From assembly GCA_043553855.1 (NCBI GenBank), contig CP121336.1:2728001-2792000 (forward strand): a stretch of DNA of 64,000 nt. Reading direction: 5' to 3'. The translations under genes and the position numbers were made by a program. Origin of the DNA: JAUIAS01 sp030425395 (GTDB lineage Bacteria; Pseudomonadota; Alphaproteobacteria; Rhodobacterales; Rhodobacteraceae). Under the pieces are notes generated by a model. The model was given only the letters and a program-made list of their open reading frames with translations. It was not told where the DNA came from and did not search any database. Positions 1 through 9,166 of the stretch are shown here, one piece after another (positions within the stretch are counted from its first letter, which is position 1; each line of letters opens with the position of its first letter).

Positions 1-558
1 GCGTGTTTGGAGGACGTGGATTATACATTCCCCAGGAAACTGGACCGAGCGCTGTTCCAAAGCCTGCGCGATAGCGTATGGATATCAAAGGCGCGCCCGA
101 TCCTCATCACCGGTCCATGCGGCGTAGGGAAGTCGTGGTTGGCCTGTGCTTTGGGGCATGAAGCCTGCCGCCATGGCAAAACCGTGTTCTATTTCCGTAT
201 GCCACGTCTGCTGGCCGATCTGGCGGCCGCGCGCGGCGATGGCAGCTATGACCGGCTGTTTCGCAAGATCGCCCGCGCCGATGTGCTGCTCCTCGACGAT
301 TGGGGGCCCGAGCAGCTGACCGCCCCGCAACGCCGCGACTTGATGGAGGTCATCGACGAACGTTATGGCCGCAAGGCCACCATCGTCACCAGCCAACTGC
401 CCATCGACACATGGCACGACATGATAGGCGACCCCACCTTCGCCGACGCAATCCTCGACCGCTTGGTTCATAACGCACACAAGTTCGCCCTCGATGGGCC
501 ATCGATGCGCAAACGCTCCAGCCAGACGCAAAAAACGGACGCTGGAGGTGCGAAATGA
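1..558 (+). CDS. istB: IS21-family helper ATPase IstB (5' end outside window)
   Basis: This is the AAA+ ATPase that assists the IstA transposase of IS21 elements in target capture and strand transfer. The reading frame is open to the window edge, so the gene starts upstream; about 185 of the usual roughly 250 residues are present. The Walker A motif GPCGVGKS is followed by a Walker B-like LLLDDWG and a sensor segment IVTSQLP, all in the expected order. The N-terminal visible part (DVDYTFPRKLDRALF) is typical for IstB. The gene ends at a TGA and is followed by the element's terminal repeats. It appears intact over the visible part. Confidence 0.9.
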   Translation, partial: ACLEDVDYTFPRKLDRALFQSLRDSVWISKARPILITGPCGVGKSWLACALGHEACRHGKTVFYFRMPRLLADLAAARGDGSYDRLFRKIARADVLLLDDWGPEQLTAPQRRDLMEVIDERYGRKATIVTSQLPIDTWHDMIGDPTFADAILDRLVHNAHKFALDGPSMRKRSSQTQKTDAGGAK

Positions 559-746
559 TCCAACTCCCTCGCACAGGCTTTGCCCACAGGACCCTCCCAC
601 GCGCCCGCCGCCGCTTGCTCTCTGGTAAGCGCAGCGCCGGGCGCGCGGGTCCCTCCCATGGACAAACCCGCCACACACGTCACGCTGTTGACGAAAGACG
701 CCAAAGCAAGTCATGAAGAAACAGCCTCACAGACCCCCTAGGCAGG

Positions 747-812
747 GGTGGCCAAGTCCCATGGAATGGGTGGCCAAGTGTTCGTGGAATGACCGGCCAA
801 GTCGTGTGGAAT
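747..812 (+). repeat. Three tandem end repeats of the IS21-type element
   Basis: Three copies of a roughly 20-bp unit of the form GGCCAAGT, then 3-5 variable bases, then TGGAAT lie at about 747-767, 769-790 and 793-812. Multiple transposase-binding repeats next to the terminus are usual for IS21 elements, and these mark the element's end. Confidence 0.65.
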
Positions 813-818
813 ACTCAC

Positions 819-1677
819 AGAACCTAAGCGGGTCAATGTCCGGAACTTCTCGGCGCTGATCCGAAACTACCGTCAGTCGCCGCGCTATAAGCGGCTCAAG
901 CCTCGGACGGCTCTGGATTACGACAAATACCTCGATTTCTTCCTGTCGATCATGGCGGATGCCAATCCGGCAAACATGAAGCGGAAAGACGTGATCCGGC
1001 TTCGTGATGCCAATGCCGAAAAACCCTACTTCGCGAATTATTCTTTGCGTGTCCTGCGCGTTCTCATGGAGCACTGCGTCGATCTGGGCTGGGCTGACAG
1101 CAATCCAGCCAAGGGCGTTTCTGAGTTGAAAACCGAAAAGCAGGAGCGTGAGCCGTGGCCTCAAGAGTTACTGCAAGCCTATCGGGATGCGTGCCCACTA
1201 GGGACACGGGAACGACTGATCATGGAGCTTTGCGTCGGTACGGGGCAACGTATCGGCGATGTTCTGGAAATGCGCTGGTCCGATATTCAGGACGGCGGCT
1301 TTGTGATCCGGCAAAATAAGGCGGGCAAGGAACTCTGGGTTCCGATCCTGCCTGAGCTTCAAGCCGCTCTGAGTGCCGCCAGTCGGCATTCGGTGTTCAT
1401 TCTGACCAATGAACGCGGCATAAATCGCTGGTCCTACCGCGGGGCTTCTCAAGCCGGTCGCAATGTCCGGGAACGCATTGGCGCGGAGCTGTACGATATT
1501 CATAGCTGGCGCTATAACGCGGCTTGTGAATTGGTCGAGGCGGGTTGTAGCGACGATCTGGTCGCCTCGGTCACTGGGCAAAGTCCGGCGATGGTGCTGC
1601 ACTACACTAAGAAGGTGCGCCAGAAAGTGCGGGCGATTGAGGCGCAACGAAAGCGGTCTGGAAAGCAGGGCGCTTAA
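819..1677 (+). pseudogene. Tyrosine-recombinase integrase, 5' end removed by IS21-type insertion
   Basis: A phage-type integrase reading frame is open from just after the IS end to a TAA at 1675-1677. The first internal ATG is at 952, but homologous-looking integrase sequence (FSALIRNYRQSPRYKRL, then TALDYDKYLDFF) is already encoded from about 840 in the same frame, so the natural start has been lost to the insertion. Catalytic residues are visible: arginine in TGQRIGDVL, the HSWR box and the tyrosine in VLHYTKK. It lies outside the 2050-22112 element and is probably the remnant of another prophage or island integrated nearby. A shortened protein from 952 would lack the arm/core-binding N-terminus. 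Confidence 0.8.
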
Positions 1678-1725
1678 ACCTCACCTGAATTCAAAGTGAG
1701 TTGCTTTGAGTTTAGGGGGTTAGCC

Positions 1726-1926
1726 ATGGCCGATTTCTTTGGATCGATCGGTGGTGCAGTTGCTGGCTTCGCCATGCTGTATTTTCTCTTGTGGCTGGCT
1801 ATTCTGCCTCCATCTGAAATGGCGCGTGAAAGAAGGCGCGATCCTACGGTTTGGGTGCTCATTTCGATTGCAGGCAGTCCACTGCTTCTCATTGCTCTCG
1901 GAAAAGCTTCGCCAAACGGCGTGTGA
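1726..1926 (+). CDS. Small membrane protein of unknown function
   Basis: A 66-residue protein with two hydrophobic stretches (about residues 9-27 and 42-58) separated by a charged loop EMARERRRDP, so it probably spans the inner membrane twice. The ATG at 1726 is chosen over the in-frame GTG at 1696 because a TTAGGGGG stretch sits a few bases upstream of it. It follows the broken integrase by about 50 bp and may belong to the same remnant. I do not recognise a family. Confidence 0.45.
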   Translation: MADFFGSIGGAVAGFAMLYFLLWLAILPPSEMARERRRDPTVWVLISIAGSPLLLIALGKASPNGV

Positions 1927-2049
1927 ACCGTCATTCGTAGAGCGTTCTGGGCCAATCGGAGAACAGAACAAAAACAGAATGTTTAGACAAATGTTTAGAC
2001 GCGGCGGGGCCGGTCTGCTTTGTTTTCTGCTAAGTCATTGAAAACATTT

Positions 2050-2094
2050 GGAGGCGAGTACCGGAATCGAACCGGTGTACACGGATTTGCAATA
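2050..2094. repeat. Left attachment site (partial tRNA-Cys copy)
   Basis: This 45-bp copy equals the CCA end, acceptor 3' strand, T arm, variable region and anticodon stem part of the intact tRNA-Cys at 22068-22141, read on the minus strand. After 2094 the sequence diverges (ATAAAACG instead of ATCCGC), so no functional tRNA can form here. It is the attachment-site duplicate created by integration. Confidence 0.9.
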
Positions 2095-2209
2095 AAACGA
2101 CGATTCTAAATCTATTTTATATCAATAACTTGAAGGTCGAGTTTCGAAGTGTGCTATATATCGTGTGATGAGTATGTGCTTCATCTAGTTCAGGTTCGAA
2201 GCATACAAT

Positions 2210-2986
2210 CTAAATCCGTCCGCTCTCGCGCTCTTCGAGATCGATCAGTTCGTCCTCTTCCTTCTTATCTTGCGCTGTAACCTTGACCTTTAGTTGACCC
2301 AAGGCGCTCATCAGACTGTTTGTCAGCACGATTTCCTTGCGCCCCACACGTTCCTTGAACTCCTGCTTCAACCAGTCGTTAATATAACGCTTCTTGTTAT
2401 GAGATATGCCGAAGTCGTTGTCGCGCGAGACGATGGTCACGTCTGACTTCTGCCGGATCGCGCACTCGACGACCCACTCCCAGTTCACGGCATCACCGAT
2501 AGAGTTGTCACTGTTTTTTCTGGGTGGATAACCGAGAAAAAACCGCTTTTGGGCACGGCGTCGGATCGTGTAGCGAATGTCTTTCTCACGGTCGAGGTTC
2601 AAGTCTGACTTGCTTTTGAACAGACGTTGCAGGTGCTGATAGATTGGATCGTTTCTCGTCGGATTTAGGAGAATCTTGTCCATCTTCGCTTTGATTTTCT
2701 TCTGCTGCCTTTCAATGTTGGAGATGTCTTTCTTGATGATCGAAACGGGTTGGGTGTCGAGAAGAAGTGGCGAGAACTGCTTAAGATCAGAACCAATCCC
2801 GCGCATCTGGTTGTGTGTATCAACGATCATCTCTTGCCGGTGCTTCTTGTATTCCATCTCTACTTGGTAAGTTGTGATGATCTTGTCTTTCACTTGGTTC
2901 AACAGGTCGAGTTGGCGCAAAGCGCCCTGACCGCTGCCCAAGCGATATAGGTCGAGAAAGATATTGGTGTCGATAAAAACCAGCAT
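2210..2986 (-). CDS. PIN-like domain protein (DUF4935-type), putative RNase
   Basis: A 258-residue protein beginning MLVFIDTNIFLDLYR, the first acidic motif of PIN nucleases, with a later VSRDNDFG segment that supplies the C-terminal acidic residues. The charged middle (about residues 70-150) is probably helical. The ATG at 2986 is chosen because the upstream in-frame extension merely translates the duplicated hsdR tail in another frame. It is the last gene of the minus-strand restriction operon, 13 bp after the stop of that hsdR tail. PIN-like proteins of this kind occur in defence and toxin settings; an RNase role here is inference. Confidence 0.7.
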   Translation of the reverse strand: MLVFIDTNIFLDLYRLGSGQGALRQLDLLNQVKDKIITTYQVEMEYKKHRQEMIVDTHNQMRGIGSDLKQFSPLLLDTQPVSIIKKDISNIERQQKKIKAKMDKILLNPTRNDPIYQHLQRLFKSKSDLNLDREKDIRYTIRRRAQKRFFLGYPPRKNSDNSIGDAVNWEWVVECAIRQKSDVTIVSRDNDFGISHNKKRYINDWLKQEFKERVGRKEIVLTNSLMSALGQLKVKVTAQDKKEEDELIDLEERESGRI

Positions 2987-3012
2987 TTCCAGTGGAAACC
3001 CTTCTTTAACCT

Positions 3013-3147
3013 TCGCGCGCCTGCCGCTGCGCCCGTTTGAAGAAATGCCGTGTCGCCTGATCACGGGCATCCTTGTCGGTCATGACGATGTTGCGCATCT
3101 CGTTGTCTTGTTGGAACGCTCTGACCATGCCTTGGAAGAACGCCTGA
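3013..3147 (-). pseudogene. Duplicated 3' tail of hsdR
   Basis: About 135 bp here are a close copy of the hsdR 3' end at 4111-4245. On the minus strand they encode FFQGMV, NEMRNIVMTDKDARDQATRHFFKRAQRQARE and a stop, matching the last ~40 residues of HsdR. The copy lies between the peptidase gene and the PIN gene and has no start of its own. It looks like a scar of cargo insertion or of unequal exchange at the operon end. Confidence 0.85.
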
Positions 3148-3156
3148 CCGCGTGCA

Positions 3157-4104
3157 CTATTCAAACTGCAACGCTTTCTTTGCGGATTTCAGCATTTCTT
3201 GAAATTTATCCGTCGTCACTGCCTCGTTGGACCGGCGCGCTTCCAACATTGCTCTTCGAACATGTTCTGCGGTGTGGTTTTCGACCCAGTCTGTGTGCGC
3301 TGAATAGCAATCTGCTTGCTTCCCCAGCAATTTTTCAAAGACCTCAAATGCACCTGGAAACATGTCCTGCTTAGAGGTGAGAAACAGATGCGTGAAATAC
3401 TGCGCTAGACCTTCTCGTACTGACTTGTCAGCGCGTCTAAACCGCGACGAGTTCCATTGAGTTCCATCGATTTCGAACCCTTGATGGGTGTATGCGTGCG
3501 CGAGTTCGTGCGTCAGAACGACCACAGTCAGATCCTCAACATTGACGCCGAGCAGATCGCTGACGAGACCAATGATCCCCCAATAGATGTAGATTTCACC
3601 GCCTTCTTCACCATAACAATCAGTCCCGTAGGCGTATTCTCCGAGTATATCATCCTCAAGATGTAGGATCTTCTGGAGTGGATCGCGCTTATCCAACAAT
3701 GCCAGTAGATGCTGAAAACGTTCATGGTGATTGGCAAATAATGCTGCATCGAGCGGTCGCATAGCGATACTCTGATCTGCCGCGAGCATCTGATTTACGT
3801 CTTTGTAGTACAACCAATCCGATGCTCCTGCTTCAAGCAGGTTCCGAACCTTGGAGAGTTCCAGTAGCAATACAATGTCATCGTCGAACTCGATATTTCC
3901 AATGTAACTCGGTCGCCCAGCGTCCAATTTGACCGACACCTGCCGGACACGACGCTGACCTTCATCATCGAATGAAAAAGAAAGACGTGTTCGGTCCCGC
4001 AGCAAGTTACGGACCGCTGTATTGGCACGCCTCCGCGCCCCCTCGACACGTTCTTCGGTCTTCGGATCGACCCTTCTCAGCAACTCCGACAGTGTGATCG
4101 GCAT
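3157..4104 (-). CDS. Putative zinc metallopeptidase (HELAH motif) attached to the type I restriction operon
   Basis: A 315-residue soluble protein with HELAHAYTH near residue 200, an HExxH zinc-peptidase signature. A later EGLAQY near residue 234 can supply the third zinc ligand, as in gluzincins. An IYIYWG segment lies just upstream. Residues 1-150 resemble no domain I know. Its ATG follows the hsdR stop with no gap (TAGATG), so translation is probably coupled. Regulatory proteolysis of a restriction subunit or of phage proteins is possible but not shown. The gene sits between hsdR and a duplicate of the hsdR tail. Confidence 0.6.
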   Translation of the reverse strand: MPITLSELLRRVDPKTEERVEGARRRANTAVRNLLRDRTRLSFSFDDEGQRRVRQVSVKLDAGRPSYIGNIEFDDDIVLLLELSKVRNLLEAGASDWLYYKDVNQMLAADQSIAMRPLDAALFANHHERFQHLLALLDKRDPLQKILHLEDDILGEYAYGTDCYGEEGGEIYIYWGIIGLVSDLLGVNVEDLTVVVLTHELAHAYTHQGFEIDGTQWNSSRFRRADKSVREGLAQYFTHLFLTSKQDMFPGAFEVFEKLLGKQADCYSAHTDWVENHTAEHVRRAMLEARRSNEAVTTDKFQEMLKSAKKALQFE

Positions 4105-7072
4105 CTATGCTTCCCTCGCCTGCCGCTGCGCCCGCTTGAAGAAATGCCGTGTCGCCTGATCACGGGCATCCTTGTCCGTCATAACGATGTTCCGCATCTC
4201 GTTGTCTTGCTGGAACATCTTCACCATGCCTTGGAAGAACGCCTGCGAGAACGCGTTGTAGACCACGTCTGCCGGGTTGTTCTTGACCATCTCGGTCATG
4301 TCTTCGTCCATGATATCTCGGGTCACCCTTTCGAAACGCAGGAAGTCTTCGCGTGAGAATTGGGTGCCGTGGCGGTCGTTGAATGCGTCGATGATCTCGG
4401 ACAGCGACCGTTCTTCTTCCTCGGTATAGGCATTCGCCCCGAACTCCGTGATCGGTTGCAGTTCCGAGGTCTCGCCGGGGTTCAATGACGCGCTGCCTTC
4501 TTCGCCCTTCTGCAACTTAAACGCGGACAGGTTCAGCATGTCGTCTGTGACGTTGATATCGGCAGGCACATCGCGCGACGGCAGCAGGCGCGACAACCAC
4601 GATGTGTAAGCGTAGAGTTTCTCCAATCCCGCATCGTTGAGCGACACCACCTGTGCGACGAAAGCATAGAACCGCTGGAAACTCTTCAGGAGTTGCCGGA
4701 ACTCTTCTTTCTGGGTCTCGTCTTCGTCCAGTTCGAACCGATCCACCGCGAGGCGGACAGTGCCTTCCAACCTTAGTCGATCCTGCGTTGTCAGATCGCC
4801 TTTGAAGAACTGATCGGCGAACCGTTCGACCTCTTCTTTGTGGATGTAGGTCGCGTTCGATATGCGCTGTTCGAGGTCGTATATTTGGTTCAGGTCGGTC
4901 CGTTCTTCCAGCGCCGTCGCCTCATAGAACGGTGCGAACGCGGTTTTCACGTCTTCCATCGTATTTTGGAAGTCGAGCACGAAGGTCGGTTTGTCTTTGC
5001 CGTAACTCCGGTTCAGACGGGCAAGAGTCTGCACCGCCTGCAACCCGGCGAGTTTTTTGTCCACGTACATCGCGACGAGTTTCGGTTGGTCGAACCCGGT
5101 CTGGTATTTCTCGGCAACGATCAGGATCTGATAGTCGTCGGTGTCGAACTTCTTCGGCAGTTCCGTCTCAGCGAACCCGTTCGCGGTCGCTTCGGTCCAT
5201 GTGTTCCCATCGACTTCAAGATCACCCGAGAACGCCACCAGTGCCTTGAGATTGGTATAACCCTTATCGGCGACATAGGCGTTCAAACGCTGCCAGTAGC
5301 GCAGGGCATGTTCCCTGCTCTGGGTCACGATCATCGCCTTTGCCTGTCCGTTCAGTTTGCCCGCGACATGACGACGGAAGTGTTCAACGATCACTTCGAC
5401 CTTCTGATCGATGGCAGTCGGATGCAGCGAAGCATAACGGGCAACACGCGCCTGTGCCTTGCGCCCCTTGAAGGCAGGGTCTTCGTCGATGGTTTTTTCC
5501 AGTTGGAAATACGCCTGATAGGTCATGTAGTTCTTGAGGACGTCCACGATGAACTCTTCCTCAATCGCTTGACGCATCGAATAGAGATGGAACGGGTGCG
5601 GTTTGCCGTCTGACCCGATGCGTCCGAACCGTTCCAACGTCACGTTGCGCGGTGTCGCGGTGAAGGCGAGGAAGGAGATGTTCTTCTGTGGTCCACGCGC
5701 CTTCTGAAACGCCAAAACTATGTCTTCGATATCGTCAGAACTGGTGCCGTCACGGGTCAGCGCGTCACTCATTGCCTGCGCTGCCTTGCCCGACTGTGAC
5801 GAATGTGCCTCGTCGATGATCACGACGAAGTTCTTGCCCGCCTGTCCCGACAGCGTTGCCAGATGTTCGGTCCCGAACTTCTGGATCGTGGTGATGATCA
5901 CCCGCGCACCCGTCTGGATCGCCTCTTTCAGATCGCGGGATGTGCCTTCGATCTTCTTCACCACGCCTTCGGTCTGAGCGAAGCCGCCGATCGTGTTCTG
6001 CAACTGCCGGTCCAGGACCAAGCGGTCGGTCACGATGATCGCGGTGTCGAAGAGCGGCTGGTCGGTTGCATCATGCAGGTTGATGATCTGATGCGCAGTC
6101 CAGGCGATGGTGTTAGACTTGCCCGACCCAGCGCTGTGCTGAATGAGGTAGTTCTGTCCCGCGCCTTTGGATCGCGCGTCCGACAGCAGTTTGCGCACGG
6201 CATCGAACTGCTGGAAGCGCGGGAAGATCAGCACCTCTTTGCCATCCGAGCGTTCGAGGTGGATGAAGCGCCCGATCAGGTCGAGCAGCACCTCGCGCGA
6301 GAAGACCGCCCTTGTGTCGGGCAGATCCTTGTAGAGATAGGCGACCCGGTTTTCGTCCTTCACATCAGGGTTGCCGGCACCGCCATCCCGGCCTCGGTTG
6401 AAAGGCAGGAAGCGCGTCTTGCCGTTCATCAGGCGCGTGGTCATCGACACGTTGTCCTGGTCCAACGCGAAATGCACGATGGCACCGCGTTTGAAGGTCA
6501 AGCAGCGGTTCACCAGCGGGGGACCGATCTTGCCGATACTGTTTCTCGGCGTGTTTGACGTTCTGCCCCGTCAGCAGGTTTTTCACTTCGAGGGTCGCGA
6601 CAGGAATACCGTTGACGAAGGTCACGAGGTCGATGGCGTTCTTGTTCTTCGCCGAATAGGTCACCTGCCGCATCACGGACAGGATGTTCGCGTCGTAAAG
6701 GCGCGTCAGATCGGGGTTCAGGTTCGACGCGGGTTTGAAGAAGCACAGCGCGAACCGGATGTTCGGCACCAGTTTGATGCCCTCACGCAGCACGACATGG
6801 GTCGGGTTGTCTTTCAGCGCCTTGTCGAGACGTTTCAGAACCTCCGCCTCTGCCTGCGCGCTGTAGTGATCTTCCAGCGTCTGCCACGCGTCGGGTTGCG
6901 TCGTCTTGAGGAAGCGGAACAGCAGCTCGGTGTCGAGCGCGTGGGCCACGTCGTAGTGCGCCACGCAGTCGCGTTGGACGTATCCTTGGTCGGCGGTCAG
7001 GCAGGCGACGATGTGCGCCTCGAAGACTTTCTCTTGATGAATGTCGGCGGTGGTGTGGGTTTGCTCAGACAT
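4105..7072 (-). pseudogene. hsdR: Type I restriction endonuclease subunit R, split by a +1 frameshift
   Basis: HsdR cleaves and translocates DNA in type I restriction. The N-terminal part (start ATG at 7072, overlapping the HNH gene end in ATGTCTGA) has the nuclease core AIDLVTF...LEVKN, the D...ExK signature. The remaining part has Walker A HSAGSGKS, the DEAH box IIDEAHSS, and LAFTATPRN. The two parts are in different frames. Continuity of PLL-TFKRGA is restored by removing one base at 6499 (a C on the plus strand), so one extra base seems present. The C-terminal part could start separately at a GTG at 6513 (802 residues). Either a real inactivating mutation, phase-variable state or an assembly error; the site is not a homopolymer. 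Confidence 0.85.
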
Positions 7073-7928
7073 CCTTGTCTGCTTTCTGAAACTCATCGAA
7101 ATGGATGGAGAGGTTGTCCGGTGCAACGGAATGTTGGACCATCAACCCTCTAAGATCGTCATACGTCGGGTCCAAGACGCGATCCGACATTCGGACCGTC
7201 GAGGTTTGAGGATCGATGCTCCATAACAGCGCATCGAACATTGAATGCAGGTCACGGCGAAGGAGCAATCCGTTGTCCACTTGATCCCGCATTTCGCTGC
7301 CGTCGTGGGGAAGGACATGCGCTGCTTCCAACGCTTGCGGTGTTGCGCACTCTGTCAGAACGCACTGTTCGCCATATTCGATCATCAGATCGCGCCGAAA
7401 CCGTCCTTGAGCGGGTCTCTGTTTCCGCCAGTTCAAACGGCGTTTTTGAATCTCTTCCGATACATCATTCGGTGTTTGCGCGCCCCTCTGGTCGACGACT
7501 TCCAGCAGTTCATGAAGGTCTTTCTCATCCAGAAACCATGCCCGGTGAGTTCGCCTGCCTTTCGCTGCGTTCAGCACGTTCGATCCAGTTGGATCAGGAC
7601 CAAGATCAAGATCAAGATACCCAAACGGGTGGAGGATCAGTTCGACTTCATTGATTTCGACAGCAAGCAGTCCATCCTTTTCACGGGAGAGTCCGGCGAC
7701 TGCATTGGCAGTCAGTCCGAGACCACCGCTATGCTCATGTGCCCAGATCCACAGTTCATCGCCGGGGGCAATCGCAGGCGCGCGTTGGAGTTTTTCATTG
7801 ATCCATTGCGATGGCGCGCGATTGGGGATTAGGACTTCACCACCTTCCCAGTCTGCCGAGGTTTCTGGACGACATATTTTGCCGGGGCAGTGTTCCTCAC
7901 CATTCACCTTGAGCAAATAACGTTTCAC
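7065..7928 (-). CDS. HNH endonuclease within the type I restriction operon
   Basis: A 287-residue protein. The C-terminal third contains YGEQCVLTEC, then EAAHVLPH and NGLLLRRDLHSMFD, the order of an HNH nuclease with the histidine-asparagine-histidine core. The first ~190 residues contain no domain I recognise. The GTG start at 7928 is chosen because it overlaps the hsdS stop as GTGA, the same coupling used between hsdM and hsdS. Its end overlaps the hsdR start. Placement between hsdS and hsdR is unusual and suggests a defence role alongside the restriction complex, which is inference. Confidence 0.75.
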   Translation of the reverse strand: MKRYLLKVNGEEHCPGKICRPETSADWEGGEVLIPNRAPSQWINEKLQRAPAIAPGDELWIWAHEHSGGLGLTANAVAGLSREKDGLLAVEINEVELILHPFGYLDLDLGPDPTGSNVLNAAKGRRTHRAWFLDEKDLHELLEVVDQRGAQTPNDVSEEIQKRRLNWRKQRPAQGRFRRDLMIEYGEQCVLTECATPQALEAAHVLPHDGSEMRDQVDNGLLLRRDLHSMFDALLWSIDPQTSTVRMSDRVLDPTYDDLRGLMVQHSVAPDNLSIHFDEFQKADKDV

Positions 7929-9166
7929 GCGCCCATCTCCTCTTGAATGGCGTCGAGGCGGCGGTCGAAGGTGCCGGATTTGGCGTGGGTCGATACGTCG
8001 ATTTGCCCCGTGACAGCGGCTGTGATCAAGGCGGAGCGGTATTCTTTGAGGCGGGCGATGGAGTCCTGTGTCCGCTGAACGATGCATCCGTTTCGCTGAA
8101 CCGCGCGTCGGACCATTTCGACGAGTTCTCTTTGAACGTCCAATGATGGCAGTGGCACAGACTGATTTATGAACTTCTCGGTGCTCAGGGACGGGACAGC
8201 GCCCGGTTGAACCATCAACTGCATCTCGAAGCGTTCGAGGCAGAGCAGCAGGTAATCTGGATCTACGAGACGTTTGTTCACAACGAAGGCGGCGAGGTTG
8301 TTGTCAATACAACCTTCGACACCAAGCATCGAGAAACGACCCAGAAGCAGCGCCGCGCCAATCTTCGCGAAGACAATCGTCCCTATCGGGAACGCAGCGG
8401 CACGAAGCGTTCGTGCGGTCTCTTTCGTGATCGTATCGTCGGACACGGTGATGCGCTGATCGAGACCATTCACGGCGAGATGTTTGACCTTGAAGAACGG
8501 TATTTCGTTCGATGCGTCGCCTTGCAGTTCGACAGGGAACCCAGCGCCGTTCTTTACCTTCCCGAGATGGCGAATGCGCCACGTTTGAGCATCGAGCGAA
8601 TGAAACAAGTCATGAACGTCAGAGCGGACCTTCTCCCCCAGCAACCCCACCAACCGCTGCTTTTTCTCGACCAGCAGGTCTATCCTTGCGGTCTCACGGT
8701 CCAGAAAGTCGGCAATCTGGCGTTGGGTCGCGAGGTCGTGTTCAGGGATTGAAAGGTTCGCAAACTTATTTGCGTTGAAGTTGCCAATGGTGCTTTGGAT
8801 CGTGTCCGCGCCGATCTGATGCCAATATCCCGCACTCTGCGCCCAATACCCAATGAACTTGGACAGCAGTCTCTTGGGGTGCGGGCGGAACCGGACCAAG
8901 TATGCTGCGTAAGTTGCCTCAACGTCATCACCGAAGACCATCGCCCGACCGATGGTGCCAGAGCGAGAGAAGAGAACATCACCTTTGCGAAGTCTTTTCG
9001 TGCCGACCACATGCGGTTCGACGTATTTGGTGTTCGACAGATCTAGCGCACCTGAGTTGTCCACATCGCTGGTTCGAATGATGGGAACACCTTCATCCGA
9101 ATACTCCTCAGCAGAGATGTTCAACCCATAGTCGGAATAGATCGAGCAACCTTGTTTCAGTTTCAC
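7925..9166 (-). CDS. hsdS: Type I restriction specificity subunit S
   Basis: HsdS gives the target sequence of the methylase and restriction complexes. The 413-residue protein has two target recognition domains, about residues 1-150 and 200-350, each followed by a helical spacer. The first spacer begins LATQRQIADFLDRETARIDLLVEKK and the second LDVQRELVEMV...IARLKEYRSALITAAVTGQIDV, the usual S-subunit half-repeat pattern. The GTG start at 9166 overlaps the hsdM stop as GTGA. The gene looks intact, so with hsdM a methyltransferase should still be made even though hsdR is split. Confidence 0.93.
   Translation of the reverse strand: MKLKQGCSIYSDYGLNISAEEYSDEGVPIIRTSDVDNSGALDLSNTKYVEPHVVGTKRLRKGDVLFSRSGTIGRAMVFGDDVEATYAAYLVRFRPHPKRLLSKFIGYWAQSAGYWHQIGADTIQSTIGNFNANKFANLSIPEHDLATQRQIADFLDRETARIDLLVEKKQRLVGLLGEKVRSDVHDLFHSLDAQTWRIRHLGKVKNGAGFPVELQGDASNEIPFFKVKHLAVNGLDQRITVSDDTITKETARTLRAAAFPIGTIVFAKIGAALLLGRFSMLGVEGCIDNNLAAFVVNKRLVDPDYLLLCLERFEMQLMVQPGAVPSLSTEKFINQSVPLPSLDVQRELVEMVRRAVQRNGCIVQRTQDSIARLKEYRSALITAAVTGQIDVSTHAKSGTFDRRLDAIQEEMGA

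Larger units (their letters stand above)
1..818 (+). mobile_element. IS21-family element, right end only
   Basis: The segment holds the distal part of an IS21-type element: the istB helper gene followed by about 260 bp of non-coding DNA and repeated terminal motifs. The left end and istA lie outside the window. The right boundary is placed near 818 because repeated end motifs stop there and an integrase reading frame without its own start begins directly after. The exact terminal base is uncertain by several bases. Confidence 0.75.

Noticed and set aside
2050..2094. A second tRNA-Cys gene
   Set aside because: Only the 3' half is present; the sequence diverges at the anticodon stem, so this is an attachment-site copy.
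2986..3070. N-terminal extension of the PIN gene to 3070
   Set aside because: The extra 28 codons read the duplicated hsdR tail in another frame; the PIN motif starts naturally at the ATG at 2986.
4105..7072. Natural two-subunit HsdR
   Set aside because: The two frames overlap and single-base removal restores a known continuous protein, so a frameshift is simpler than a split gene.
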